The notes under the pieces are model-generated. The model had not been told where the DNA came from. It worked only from the letters and a program-made list of their open reading frames with translations, and did not search any database. Both the position numbers and the translations under genes were made by a program. Positions 1 to 6,422 of a DNA stretch of 64,000 bases are shown here, piece after piece (position 1 is the first letter of the stretch; each line of letters begins with the position of its first letter). This stretch comes from Alphaproteobacteria bacterium. GTDB lineage: Bacteria; Pseudomonadota; Alphaproteobacteria; RF32; CAG-239. The DNA lies in the NCBI GenBank assembly GCA_017470165.1, contig JAFUEX010000007.1, positions 1-64,000 on the forward strand, given 5' to 3'.

Positions 1-485
1 CATTTCTTTTTACGTTACTTTTGTACGCCCAAACAGCCACAGGCTGGCGTAACCCTTATTTTTTATGTTACTTTTGCACGCCCAAAAGTAACCAAAAGGC
101 GTCGGGCTATTCGCCGCGGGGCGGTTTTTCTCAAGGCATAGGGCTGCGACCTACTTACACGCGACAATACGCGCGTGACGAGGTCGCAAAAGGATAACCC
201 TCGCCAGCCTTGAGAAAAAGCCGCTGTTTCCCGCTTTGCTCATTAAGCCCGAAGCTAAAGTTTTTTTTGGTGTTGGGTGCATAATGGTCATGAGACCCCT
301 GATTTTTCTGCGGTGCATACCGCAGAAAAAGGGGTGACAGGAGAGGAAAGAAAGGGGGACAGTAGAAAAAAGAAGGGGGGCAGGAAGAGAGAGGCACTCG
401 GGGGGGGGGCAGCACAATGAAAAGGGGATGGGGGGCATAAAGGATATGCTCCGCAGTGAAGGAGGAAGATTTTTGTTACAGCACT
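1..485. other. Non-coding repeat-bearing region at window edge
   Basis: I see no convincing gene here. The stretch holds two copies of a short motif (14-33 and 67-86, one mismatch); the second copy is completed into a 26-bp hairpin at 67-92 with 9-bp arms (GTTACTTTT/AAAAGTAAC). A run of ten G occupies 400-409. The open frames of about 90 codons across 151-438 are Pro/Ser/Phe-rich with no domain, and two of them overlap in different frames, so I regard them as chance. The motif resembles dispersed intergenic repeats common in proteobacterial accessory regions; that comparison is from memory. Confidence 0.5.
67..92. repeat. Short palindromic repeat (hairpin)
   Basis: Perfect 9-bp arms GTTACTTTT / AAAAGTAAC around an 8-nt loop. 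A degenerate half copy lies at 14-33. No T-run follows, so a repeat is more likely than a terminator. Confidence 0.55.
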
Positions 486-1274
486 TTATTCCCTTGTTTT
501 GGCGAATAATTTATCCGATAAAGTTGTTGGATTTACAGGCTTAAGGGGCTTATGATCTCCAATGCCTCGTAACACTGCAACTTGACTTGATAACGACTGT
601 GTATTGTAATTTTTTTTACTGTTTCCAGAGGTATCTGTACTGATAACATATCTCTTATAATGTTTTATTCCTGAACCGTTCGGATCACCAAAAACAAAAT
701 AGACTTTACCGCCATAATTATCAACCATTTTTTCATGAGCTCGGTTAGAGGAATCATTATTGGATAAAACTGTGGCTGTTATTTCCCTTATTCCTTCTTT
801 ATATAATTCATCAAAAAAAATTTTTTCTGCTTTGCCAATAATCCCTTGACCACGATATTCTGGCAAAAGAATATTTGAAGTTGTAACTCTGATTCCTTTA
901 TCACTAATATAATCCCATTTTTTGCAAGATCTTAATCCATTTTTATTATCAAATTCGTCTCTAATCTTTGCTCTAGCATTAATTGAACCGACTATGGTGT
1001 CCCCACACATTATAAATCTGAAATATTCAGGCTTTTCGGCATCAGGTTTGCTTTTTTCTTTATATTCATTAACTATTATTTTTTCGAAATCTTCCTTACT
1101 CATACTTGTATAACCATCTCTTGCAAAAATAAAACCCTTACTTTCGCTCTTAGCAACATCATTCAATTGGCTTTTGTTATTCACATAATTTTGCATCTTT
1201 TTACAAGCCTCAATAAAAGCCTCATAATGTTGAACGGATGGTTCGGCAATAGTTATATCGGACAATTCAGACAT
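486..1274 (-). CDS. GNAT-family N-acetyltransferase with C-terminal tail
   Basis: A 262-residue protein. The GNAT acetyl-CoA binding motif A is visible as LLPEYRGQGIIGKAEKIFF, followed by a beta strand and an Asn/Ser-rich segment (residues about 135-180) typical of the fold. Members acetylate amines of small molecules, peptides or proteins; the substrate cannot be told here. Residues about 205-262 form a Ser/Asn/Lys-rich tail outside the fold. The start at 1274 has an AAGGAG ribosome site 8 bases upstream. The gene is AT-rich compared with the genes beyond 6 kb and stands alone in the accessory island. A second, unrelated-looking GNAT with a similar long tail lies at 42670-43392. Confidence 0.75.
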   Translation of the reverse strand: MSELSDITIAEPSVQHYEAFIEACKKMQNYVNNKSQLNDVAKSESKGFIFARDGYTSMSKEDFEKIIVNEYKEKSKPDAEKPEYFRFIMCGDTIVGSINARAKIRDEFDNKNGLRSCKKWDYISDKGIRVTTSNILLPEYRGQGIIGKAEKIFFDELYKEGIREITATVLSNNDSSNRAHEKMVDNYGGKVYFVFGDPNGSGIKHYKRYVISTDTSGNSKKNYNTQSLSSQVAVLRGIGDHKPLKPVNPTTLSDKLFAKTRE

Positions 1275-1673
1275 GGAATAGACTCCTTACACTAAAACTC
1301 TATATTATGATACCATATATTTATCAGAAATGGAAGTGGATTTTAAGATTGTTGTTATCGGACTTTTTTTACGGGTGGAAAAAATGTAGTATTTTCAATA
1401 AATAAACCGTTCGACAAACTGCTCCGAACGGCTGAAACTCAAAAATGGTGCGCGTGACTAAAGCGCTTATCGGACTGAAAATTATGATGATTATAAGCAG
1501 TTGGAATATAAGTTGGAGTTGCTTTTAGACCAAAACAACCAACAAGATGAACCAAATAAATTTTAATTTGTCAGTAATTTAATTATTGTTATGTAAATTT
1601 CAGTATTTGTGTAATATATTGTCATTACGACTTTTAAAAAATGTTATGAATGCATTAATGAAAAGGAACACTT
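1275..1673. other. Intergenic stretch with an ORF 3'-end remnant
   Basis: No intact gene. A start-less open frame on the plus strand (1462-1566) ends in a Gln/Asn-rich peptide (reads ENYDDYKQLEYKLELLLDQN at its core). The same peptide start, in decayed form (NYKDYRQLEYRL), is readable at 5113-5150, so this looks like the end of a lost gene that exists in several damaged copies across the island. Confidence 0.45.
1468..1515 (+). repeat. Island repeat, diverged copy
   Basis: Begins TATCGGA and continues through AAAATTATGATGATTATAAG; it aligns with 5101-5148 and more weakly with 2927-2962. See the 22-bp exact copies at 2933 and 5107. Confidence 0.45.
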
Positions 1674-2285
1674 ATGGTCTTAACAAACAAATTAAATATT
1701 ACGAACCAGATTGAACTCAACAAAACGGAAGAAAAAATCAGTAAAGAAAAAGCCATCAAACTTTTTGATAGCGGAAAAATTAATACAATAAAGGCTGGTA
1801 CGGTTGAGGGATTGCAGCAAATACATAAATTTTTGTTTGAAGATATTTATGACTTTGCAGGTATTATACGCAATGCAAACATATCTAAAGGTAATTTCCG
1901 TTTTGCTCCGGTTATGTATTTAGAACAATCATTAAAAAATATAGAGAAAATGCCGCAATCAACTTTTGATGAAATTGTGGAAAAATATGTGGAAATGAAC
2001 ATCGCACACCCATTCAGAGAAGGTAACGGACGAGCAACCAGAATCTGGCTTGATTTAATCTTCAAAAAAGAACTGAAAAAGGTTGTTGACTGGAACAAGA
2101 TTGATAAGGAAGATTATTTGTCTGCAATGGAACGCAGTCCGATAAAAGATATCGAAATAAAACACCTTTTGAAAAACGCCTTAACAGATAAAATTAATGA
2201 GCGTGAAGTATTCATGAAAGGGATTGATGTTAGCTACTATTACGAAGGTTACGACGAATACGACATACATAAACTATTCCCGTAG
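1674..2285 (+). CDS. fic: Class III Fic protein (adenylyltransferase)
   Basis: A 203-residue Fic-domain protein. The catalytic motif HPFREGNGR occupies residues 112-120 (catalytic His112, anion-hole Asn118, Arg120), so the enzyme should transfer AMP (or another nucleotide part) onto a hydroxyl of a target protein. The C-terminus carries SYYYEG (Ser187, Glu191), which matches the inhibitory helix of class III Fic proteins such as Neisseria meningitidis Fic, where the Ser-xxx-Glu-Gly helix blocks ATP gamma-phosphate binding until it is released. The resemblance to that protein runs along the whole length. Start at 1674 is preceded by AAAGGA. No separate antitoxin is needed or seen. Known targets in the family include DNA gyrase and topoisomerase IV; the target here is unknown. 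Confidence 0.9.
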   Translation: MVLTNKLNITNQIELNKTEEKISKEKAIKLFDSGKINTIKAGTVEGLQQIHKFLFEDIYDFAGIIRNANISKGNFRFAPVMYLEQSLKNIEKMPQSTFDEIVEKYVEMNIAHPFREGNGRATRIWLDLIFKKELKKVVDWNKIDKEDYLSAMERSPIKDIEIKHLLKNALTDKINEREVFMKGIDVSYYYEGYDEYDIHKLFP

Positions 2286-2366
2286 AATGTACAATAAATC
2301 CGCTTGCAATTATCGGAGTGGAAATATGCAAGAATTTGTTATATTAAAAGAAAAAATTCATACCTT

Positions 2367-2812
2367 TTATCTTGAATAAGAATCTTTTGCATTAAACAAA
2401 TTTATTTCCGTGGCAAAATTATTTAGGACTTGTTTTACTTCTTTCATAGACGCACAAACCGCAACAACCCCTGTGTCAATACATTTTTGGTGATATTCCG
2501 GAGTATTATTTCCCTCTGCTCCGACAGAAGCAATACTTTTCATTCCTGCGGCACTGGCAGCTTTAAAATCATTCAAACTGTCGCCGATAACGATACAATT
2601 TTGGGGTTTATATCCTTAGTTAAATTCGAAAAATATTTTTCTAAATTTATTTTTTTGTTTTTATCTGCGATTCCAACCAATAAATTAAGTTTTTCATCCT
2701 CTGATAGAGAAATATTTTTTTCTTTTTGCCATGTTTCAAGCCAAACAGAAACCCACAATTTTTCGCTATCTGCAATAACGCCGTCAAAATCCCAGATGAT
2801 TAACTTATTCAT
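2367..2812 (-). pseudogene. HAD-family phosphatase, broken by deletion and frameshift
   Basis: Two reading frames each hold half of a haloacid-dehalogenase hydrolase. The 5' part (from ATG 2812, with AAAGGAG upstream) encodes MNKLIIWDFDGVIADSEKLW, containing the nucleophile motif DxD and the start of a cap. The 3' part encodes IVIGDSLNDFKAA (motif III/IV) in another frame; the switch lies near 2590-2610. The two parts together give only about 150 residues and lack motif II and most of the cap, so a deletion of roughly 50-60 codons accompanies the frame change. A longer upstream start to 2893 is possible but has no ribosome site. The product is not expected to be active. Confidence 0.75.
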
Positions 2813-2932
2813 ACTTATTACTCCTTTAGAAACTGCTAAATTTGTAACATAAATAAGCAAATAAGTCAATATTGTCCATTGAAAATCCGGCAATTCACTT
2901 AAAACGCGACTTTTTGAGATTGTTACTATTGT

Positions 2933-2954
2933 ATAATAAAATTATAAGGATTAT
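2933..2954. repeat. 22-bp island repeat, copy 1
   Basis: Identical over 22 bp to 5107-5128 (core ATAATAAAATTATAAGG). The two copies flank the nucleotidyltransferase/phosphoesterase pair. Confidence 0.6.
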
Positions 2955-3004
2955 TAAGAAGTTAACCACAAAATGGAGTTGATATTATCGCGGACGTCTA
3001 CTTC

Positions 3005-4177
3005 TTAAGATATAAGCCTTTGTATGTTGTGTTTGTATCTTAGCGACGTTTTGTCTTGCTCTGAAACTTCTCCTGTAGAAGAATTTCCTGTCTTACCAAT
3101 GTGTTCTCCTAATCCTGCACATCCTAAATGTTTTTTTAGACCTCTTAATCTTTGTTGGAGAATATCATCACAGCTTGATTGTTCTTTTCTTTGTCTTGCC
3201 TTGTCTCGCAATTGTTCATCTTTATATTCAAAACATCCAGTTCGCTCATCATACCTACGAACAGGTGCTTTTCCCTCGAATTTAATTTCCAAATTTTCCA
3301 AATCAACTGCATTTGTTGAAATACCGTCTTCTATATTTTCATCCTTTCCTAGACTTCTGACACTTTTATTCTCTTTTTCTAATTCAATATTTTTGATAAT
3401 AAAGTCCATTGTCTTTTGCTTTATATTTTGTTTTACTTCATCGGAGAATCTGTCATATCGAAAAAGCAAAGGAGCTATATCTTCATTATATGGGTTTATA
3501 GTTTGATTGTTTTTTCTTCTATGCTCAATTAATTTCTTTGTTACATTCAACCATAAATTTTCTAGAACATTTTTTATTTGACCTGTTTTATCATAAATAA
3601 TTTGCGCACCAGATAATAACTTATCCATATCATTACCTATCACATAATTGCCTTTAGATGACTGAAATGCAATACTATCTATCCTTCGTTCGCCTATTTG
3701 TCCTAAAACAGAAATACACTCAGGTTTAAAAGGCTCTTTATTGCCGTCAAAATCTTTGCTATAATATGTAGTACCTTTCTGAGATTGTCTATAATATGCA
3801 AGAGTTCCGCAATTTCCTTGTGATATTTTTTGCAAAGCTGAAAAGTTTATATTATGTATACTAAGATTTATGTCAGCACTATTTTTACTTTTTAAATCTA
3901 TCTTATGTCCTAGATTTTCGTGCCGTTTTACGAGATATCCATCATAAGTTCCTTGTTGCAAATATTCGTCTTCATCAAAATAATCTGCCGCACACTTTTT
4001 TATATCTTCATATACAACAATAATATCTATATCCGAATCTTTTCTAACGCCCTCGTTCGGCGCATAAGCTGTTGAACCGACCAAAATAATCCCCAGTACA
4101 TTATCTTTTATCTCTTTTGAAAAATCTTCTACTAATTCAAGGCGTTTTTTCGTTTCTATTTTAGCTTCTGAATTCAT
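3005..4177 (-). CDS. Nucleotidyltransferase-fold protein
   Basis: A 390-residue protein whose N-terminus carries the polymerase-beta-type nucleotidyltransferase signature: ILVGSTAYAP (Gly34, Ser35) followed by DSDIDIIVV (Asp49, Asp51), the metal-binding pair. The family includes antibiotic adenylyltransferases, MNT toxin-antitoxin proteins and CCA-type enzymes; the specific substrate is not evident. The middle and the Lys/Gly-rich C-terminus (about 290-390) match no family I recognise. Its ATG overlaps the TGA of the upstream metallophosphoesterase gene (ATGA, 4175-4178 region), so the two are translationally coupled. AT-rich like the rest of the island and flanked by a 22-bp direct repeat. 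Confidence 0.7.
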   Translation of the reverse strand: MNSEAKIETKKRLELVEDFSKEIKDNVLGIILVGSTAYAPNEGVRKDSDIDIIVVYEDIKKCAADYFDEDEYLQQGTYDGYLVKRHENLGHKIDLKSKNSADINLSIHNINFSALQKISQGNCGTLAYYRQSQKGTTYYSKDFDGNKEPFKPECISVLGQIGERRIDSIAFQSSKGNYVIGNDMDKLLSGAQIIYDKTGQIKNVLENLWLNVTKKLIEHRRKNNQTINPYNEDIAPLLFRYDRFSDEVKQNIKQKTMDFIIKNIELEKENKSVRSLGKDENIEDGISTNAVDLENLEIKFEGKAPVRRYDERTGCFEYKDEQLRDKARQRKEQSSCDDILQQRLRGLKKHLGCAGLGEHIGKTGNSSTGEVSEQDKTSLRYKHNIQRLIS

Positions 4178-5007
4178 AACTTAATCCTTTCTATGTTCAC
4201 ATTTTTTTCTATTGTAATCTGCAAAACATAAACGTCATCAGTTAAATGATCATTTCCAACCGTTGCTGAAATTGTATTATTTAAGTATTGCATAAAATAT
4301 TTAGAATTTTGAACGCTATCATGTATGTGACCATGCAAAGTTAAAAGAGGTTGTTGTTTTTCAATAAATTTTCGAACAGCCTTACTACCTATATGTCGTA
4401 ATTTACCATCTTTGCCTTTCATTAAGTCGCAAACTGTGTTAAACGGCGGTGTGTGTGTTATTAGTATTAATTTTTTATTATCTACACCTTTACATAAATT
4501 TTCTAAATCAAATTCTATACTGTATTTTAAGAACTCATCAAGAATATTATAGGGTTTATCAAAATCAATCATTCCTGTTGTTAAAACATCATGCCTTAAA
4601 TCACTGATGTTATCAGTTTTAAGATCTCGCCGCTCCCAATCTTTCCAAACAAATGGAGTATATGGTACATACGAATAACCAGCAATACAATACCCATTAA
4701 AAGTATAAGGAACGTCGATAATCTTATAGTTATTTGAGTGTTGATTATCTCTTAAAAAGTTAAGATTAAGGCGATAATCATCATTACCTAAAATCAATAG
4801 GGTTTGTTTTCCAGAATTTTGCATCAATTTAAAAAGGACATTCTTAAAAAAATCTTTTTGGGCCGCCGGATTTCGTTTATCTTTTGACTTCGGCGCCAAA
4901 TCACCGCCTAATATAAGAAAATCAAAATCATTAACATTCAAATAGTTAAAAACTTTCGAATATTGAATTTCATTTCCATGTAAATCAGCGGTGAATAAAA
5001 AATTCAT
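4174..5007 (-). CDS. Calcineurin-like metallophosphoesterase
   Basis: A 277-residue metallophosphoesterase. The two-metal motifs appear in order: D8-L-H10, GGD (34-36), GND (74-76), a TH-TPPF segment near residue 185 and GHIH near residue 225. Such enzymes cleave phosphomonoesters or phosphodiesters (nucleic acid ends, cyclic nucleotides, dinucleoside polyphosphates); this one has no extra domain that would narrow it. It is the first gene of a two-gene unit with the nucleotidyltransferase at 3005-4177 (4-bp overlap). An AAAGGA site sits 6 bases before the ATG at 5007. The two could act as opposing nucleotidyl-adding and phosphate-cleaving activities, but that is inference. Confidence 0.85.
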   Translation of the reverse strand: MNFLFTADLHGNEIQYSKVFNYLNVNDFDFLILGGDLAPKSKDKRNPAAQKDFFKNVLFKLMQNSGKQTLLILGNDDYRLNLNFLRDNQHSNNYKIIDVPYTFNGYCIAGYSYVPYTPFVWKDWERRDLKTDNISDLRHDVLTTGMIDFDKPYNILDEFLKYSIEFDLENLCKGVDNKKLILITHTPPFNTVCDLMKGKDGKLRHIGSKAVRKFIEKQQPLLTLHGHIHDSVQNSKYFMQYLNNTISATVGNDHLTDDVYVLQITIEKNVNIERIKL

Positions 5008-5106
5008 ATTATTCCTTTATAGCTTTGGCATTCCGCATTAAATGATATGCTAACTGTATTATAATCCAGAAACTTTGTCAAGTTTTTGCAATCAAATTTT
5101 TATCGG

Positions 5107-5128
5107 ATAATAAAATTATAAGGATTAT
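5107..5128. repeat. 22-bp island repeat, copy 2
   Basis: Identical to 2933-2954. The wider copy starts at 5101 with TATCGGA and also aligns with 1468-1515. Confidence 0.6.
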
Positions 5129-5169
5129 AGGCAGTTGGAGTATAGGCTGAAAAAATAGACTATATGGCT

Positions 5170-5584
5170 TTAGTCAATATTTGTCTCTTTTCCATTTGTC
5201 CACATAACTTTTTTCTTGATAGTCTTCCCATCATTGTCATATTCAATGGAAATTCCATTTTTTATGCCGTCTTTATATGGCGTTTCTGCCCACAATATCT
5301 GTTTTCCGTCAACTATTTTATAATCTTTTGTAATACCATTCCGCTTGTCATTAATGAAATTATCTTCTCTGAATATCACATCATCCAAATAATATAAAAC
5401 TGTACCTTGAATCTTATCGTCAACAAAAGGCGTTTCTATTCTTCCGTTTTTGTTGCCTTCGTAAAAATAGGTAATTGATATACCGTTCTTTTTATTATTT
5501 TTATATGGTGTTTTTTCCTTTATTTTTTGTTTTAATTTATCAAAAACTACAAATTCACCATTTCCGTTTTCATCTAACGAAACG
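5170..5584 (-). pseudogene. 5'-truncated MORN/YwqK-like repeat protein
   Basis: An open frame of about 137 codons without a credible start, cut off where the repeat block begins near 5585. It reads as short repeats of the form KNGI-x-Y plus aromatic and Gly residues (for example YKNNKKNGISITYFYEGNK and YKDGIKNGISIEYDNDGK), as in MORN-type or YwqK-like proteins. Translation beginning at TTG 5388 would give only the last 72 residues and cuts a repeat. The frame runs upstream into the tRNA-associated repeat with no ATG, so I read it as the remnant of a gene broken by that element. Confidence 0.6.
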
Positions 5585-5690
5585 TCGGACTTGCTTTTGC
5601 CCCCGCAAGTCCGCTTCTTGTCACCATTACTCTATTTAACAGCAAACCCACCATTTCCGGTGGGTTTGCTGTTAAATGGTGCCGCTAGCA
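5585..5690. repeat. tRNA-associated 106-bp repeat, copy 1
   Basis: Matches 5800-5905 at about 104 of 106 positions. The unit contains a CGGACTTGC/GCAAGTCCG inverted repeat, then a long palindrome (5634-5677), then TGGTGCCGCTAGCA, which is the 3' end of the neighbouring tRNA-Thr with CCA. Confidence 0.8.
5634..5677. repeat. 19-bp-arm palindrome inside repeat copy 1
   Basis: Perfect arms ATTTAACAGCAAACCCACC and its complement around ATTTCC. No T-run follows on either strand. The core CCCACC-N6-GGTGGG recurs at 31552-31569. Confidence 0.8.
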
Positions 5691-5799
5691 GAAGGTGCGC
5701 GCGCTTCGCTCTGCTCATCTTTCGCTTGACGCTCAAGACCTCGGACGCTTTAGAAAAGCGCCTCGTCCAACTTCGCAACACTAAAGCGTTGCTCGTTAG
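5691..5799. other. Spacer between the two repeat copies
   Basis: A GC-richer 109-bp spacer with a short hairpin around CGCTTTAGAAAAGCG. The open frames across it are chance readings of repeats. Confidence 0.4.
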
Positions 5800-5905
5800 T
5801 CGGACTTGCTTTTGCCCCCGCAAGTCCGATTCTTGTCACCGTTACTCTATTTAACAGCAAACCCACCATTTCCGGTGGGTTTGCTGTTAAATGGTGCCGC
5901 TAGCA
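5800..5905. repeat. tRNA-associated 106-bp repeat, copy 2
   Basis: Second copy; its right end is the actual 3' end of the tRNA-Thr gene. 5819-5835 is a perfect 17-bp inverted repeat of 5904-5920, which lies in the T-arm of the tRNA, so the unit and the tRNA 3' half form a nested inverted repeat. Confidence 0.8.
5849..5892. repeat. 19-bp-arm palindrome directly downstream of tRNA-Thr
   Basis: Identical to 5634-5677. It begins at the CCA end of the tRNA and could serve as a processing or termination hairpin for the minus-strand transcript, but lacks a T-run. Confidence 0.7.
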
Positions 5906-5966
5906 AGAATCGGACTTGCGACCCCACCCTTACCAAGGGTGTGCTCTACCACTGAGCTATAGCGGC
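5892..5966 (-). tRNA. tRNA-Thr (anticodon GGT)
   Basis: The reverse strand folds as a full cloverleaf: acceptor GCCGCTA/TAGCGGC, D-stem GCTC/GAGC, anticodon stem CACCC/GGGTG around TTGGTAA (anticodon GGT), T-stem GCAAG/CTTGC, and an encoded CCA. It should read ACC and ACU threonine codons. Odd point: the T-loop reads TCCGATT, with C at position 55 where nearly all tRNAs have U. The first 21 bases are repeated at 6124-6146 and the last 14 at about 5677-5690. A candidate promoter lies at 6160-6187, upstream of the partial duplicate, so the fragment and the tRNA would share one transcript. Confidence 0.85.
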
Positions 5967-5984
5967 ATAATAATACTATTCTTT

Positions 5985-6015
5985 TCCGTAGAGCACACTC
6001 CTTAAAGGGTGTGCC
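5985..6015 (+). repeat. Inverted tRNA-like fragment
   Basis: GTAGAGCACACTCCTTAAAG on the plus strand resembles the D-stem to anticodon-arm part of tRNA-Thr (GTAGAGCACACCCTTGGTAA) in the opposite orientation. It is imperfect and I read it as tRNA-derived debris. Confidence 0.4.
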
Positions 6016-6089
6016 TTCGGCATCTAATGCTCGCTTCGGTTCGCTCTGCGCTCCCTCTCTCGCTAAAGATGTTCCGAAGAGCTTGCAGA

Positions 6090-6116
6090 CAAAATTGATA
6101 CACTGTATCAATTTTG
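6090..6116. repeat. 12-bp-arm palindrome
   Basis: CAAAATTGATAC / GTATCAATTTTG around a 3-nt centre. It lies just inside the partial tRNA duplicate and may be one end of a small inserted element or a hairpin in the tRNA precursor. Confidence 0.65.
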
Positions 6117-6123
6117 CTTAGCG

Positions 6124-6146
6124 CTACCACTGAGCTATAGCGGCAT
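6124..6146 (-). repeat. Partial duplicate of the tRNA-Thr 5' end
   Basis: 23 bp identical to 5946-5968, covering the first 21 bases of tRNA-Thr plus 2 bases upstream, and offset by 178 bp. Sequence diverges on both sides. This is the pattern left when an element inserts in a tRNA gene and restores the complete gene on one side. Confidence 0.8.
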
Positions 6147-6159
6147 CAGATGTGAGCTC

Positions 6160-6187
6160 AACATACAGCATAAAATCTAAAAATCAA
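6160..6187 (-). promoter_or_regulatory. Candidate promoter for tRNA-Thr
   Basis: Reverse strand reads TTGATT, 16 bases, TATGTT; the -10 lies about 15 bases before the duplicated tRNA 5' end. Confidence 0.45.
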
Positions 6188-6269
6188 GTTATTTTTTTCA
6201 TTTTCTTAACTGTTTTTTACATTTTTAATGCTAACCTGATTTTATACTGTGTTATTCAAGGAGTTTTCA

Positions 6270-6422
6270 ATGACCGAAAAAAAGACCGCCACCGCTCAAC
6301 CCCGCGCAAAACAACGCATTGCCCGTGAGGCGGCAAATCTTAGGAAAAACCTTGCCAAACGCAAACTACAACAATCTTTACGCGAACAACAGAAGAAAGA
6401 TAAGACCGATGGACAAGATTAA
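6270..6422 (+). CDS. Small basic protein upstream of murA
   Basis: A 50-codon gene: [20 protein letters not shown], continuing to a C-terminus rich in Lys, Arg and Gln. It has an AAGGAG site 6 bases before the ATG and a TATACT -10 box at 6243-6248. Its stop lies 14 bases inside the murA coding sequence (murA begins at 6409), so the two are coupled. The sequence is largely helical, positively charged and without Cys or aromatic residues; the function is unknown. The overlap and good ribosome site support a real gene. Confidence 0.7.
   Translation: MTEKKTATAQPRAKQRIAREAANLRKNLAKRKLQQSLREQQKKDKTDGQD

Noticed and set aside
400-409. Poly-G tract as a phase-variable site
   Set aside because: It lies in non-coding sequence with no gene whose frame it would change; a promoter-spacing effect cannot be shown.
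151-438. Overlapping open frames of about 90 codons on the minus strand
   Set aside because: Low-complexity Pro/Ser/Phe and Arg content, overlapping frames, no ribosome site, and they read through dispersed repeats.
5591-6111. Open frames across the tRNA-Thr repeat block
   Set aside because: They are translations of inverted repeats and of the tRNA itself.
6319-6408. Longer N-terminus for MurA
   Set aside because: The extension overlaps the 50-codon gene in another frame and is absent in the family; ATG 6409 fits.
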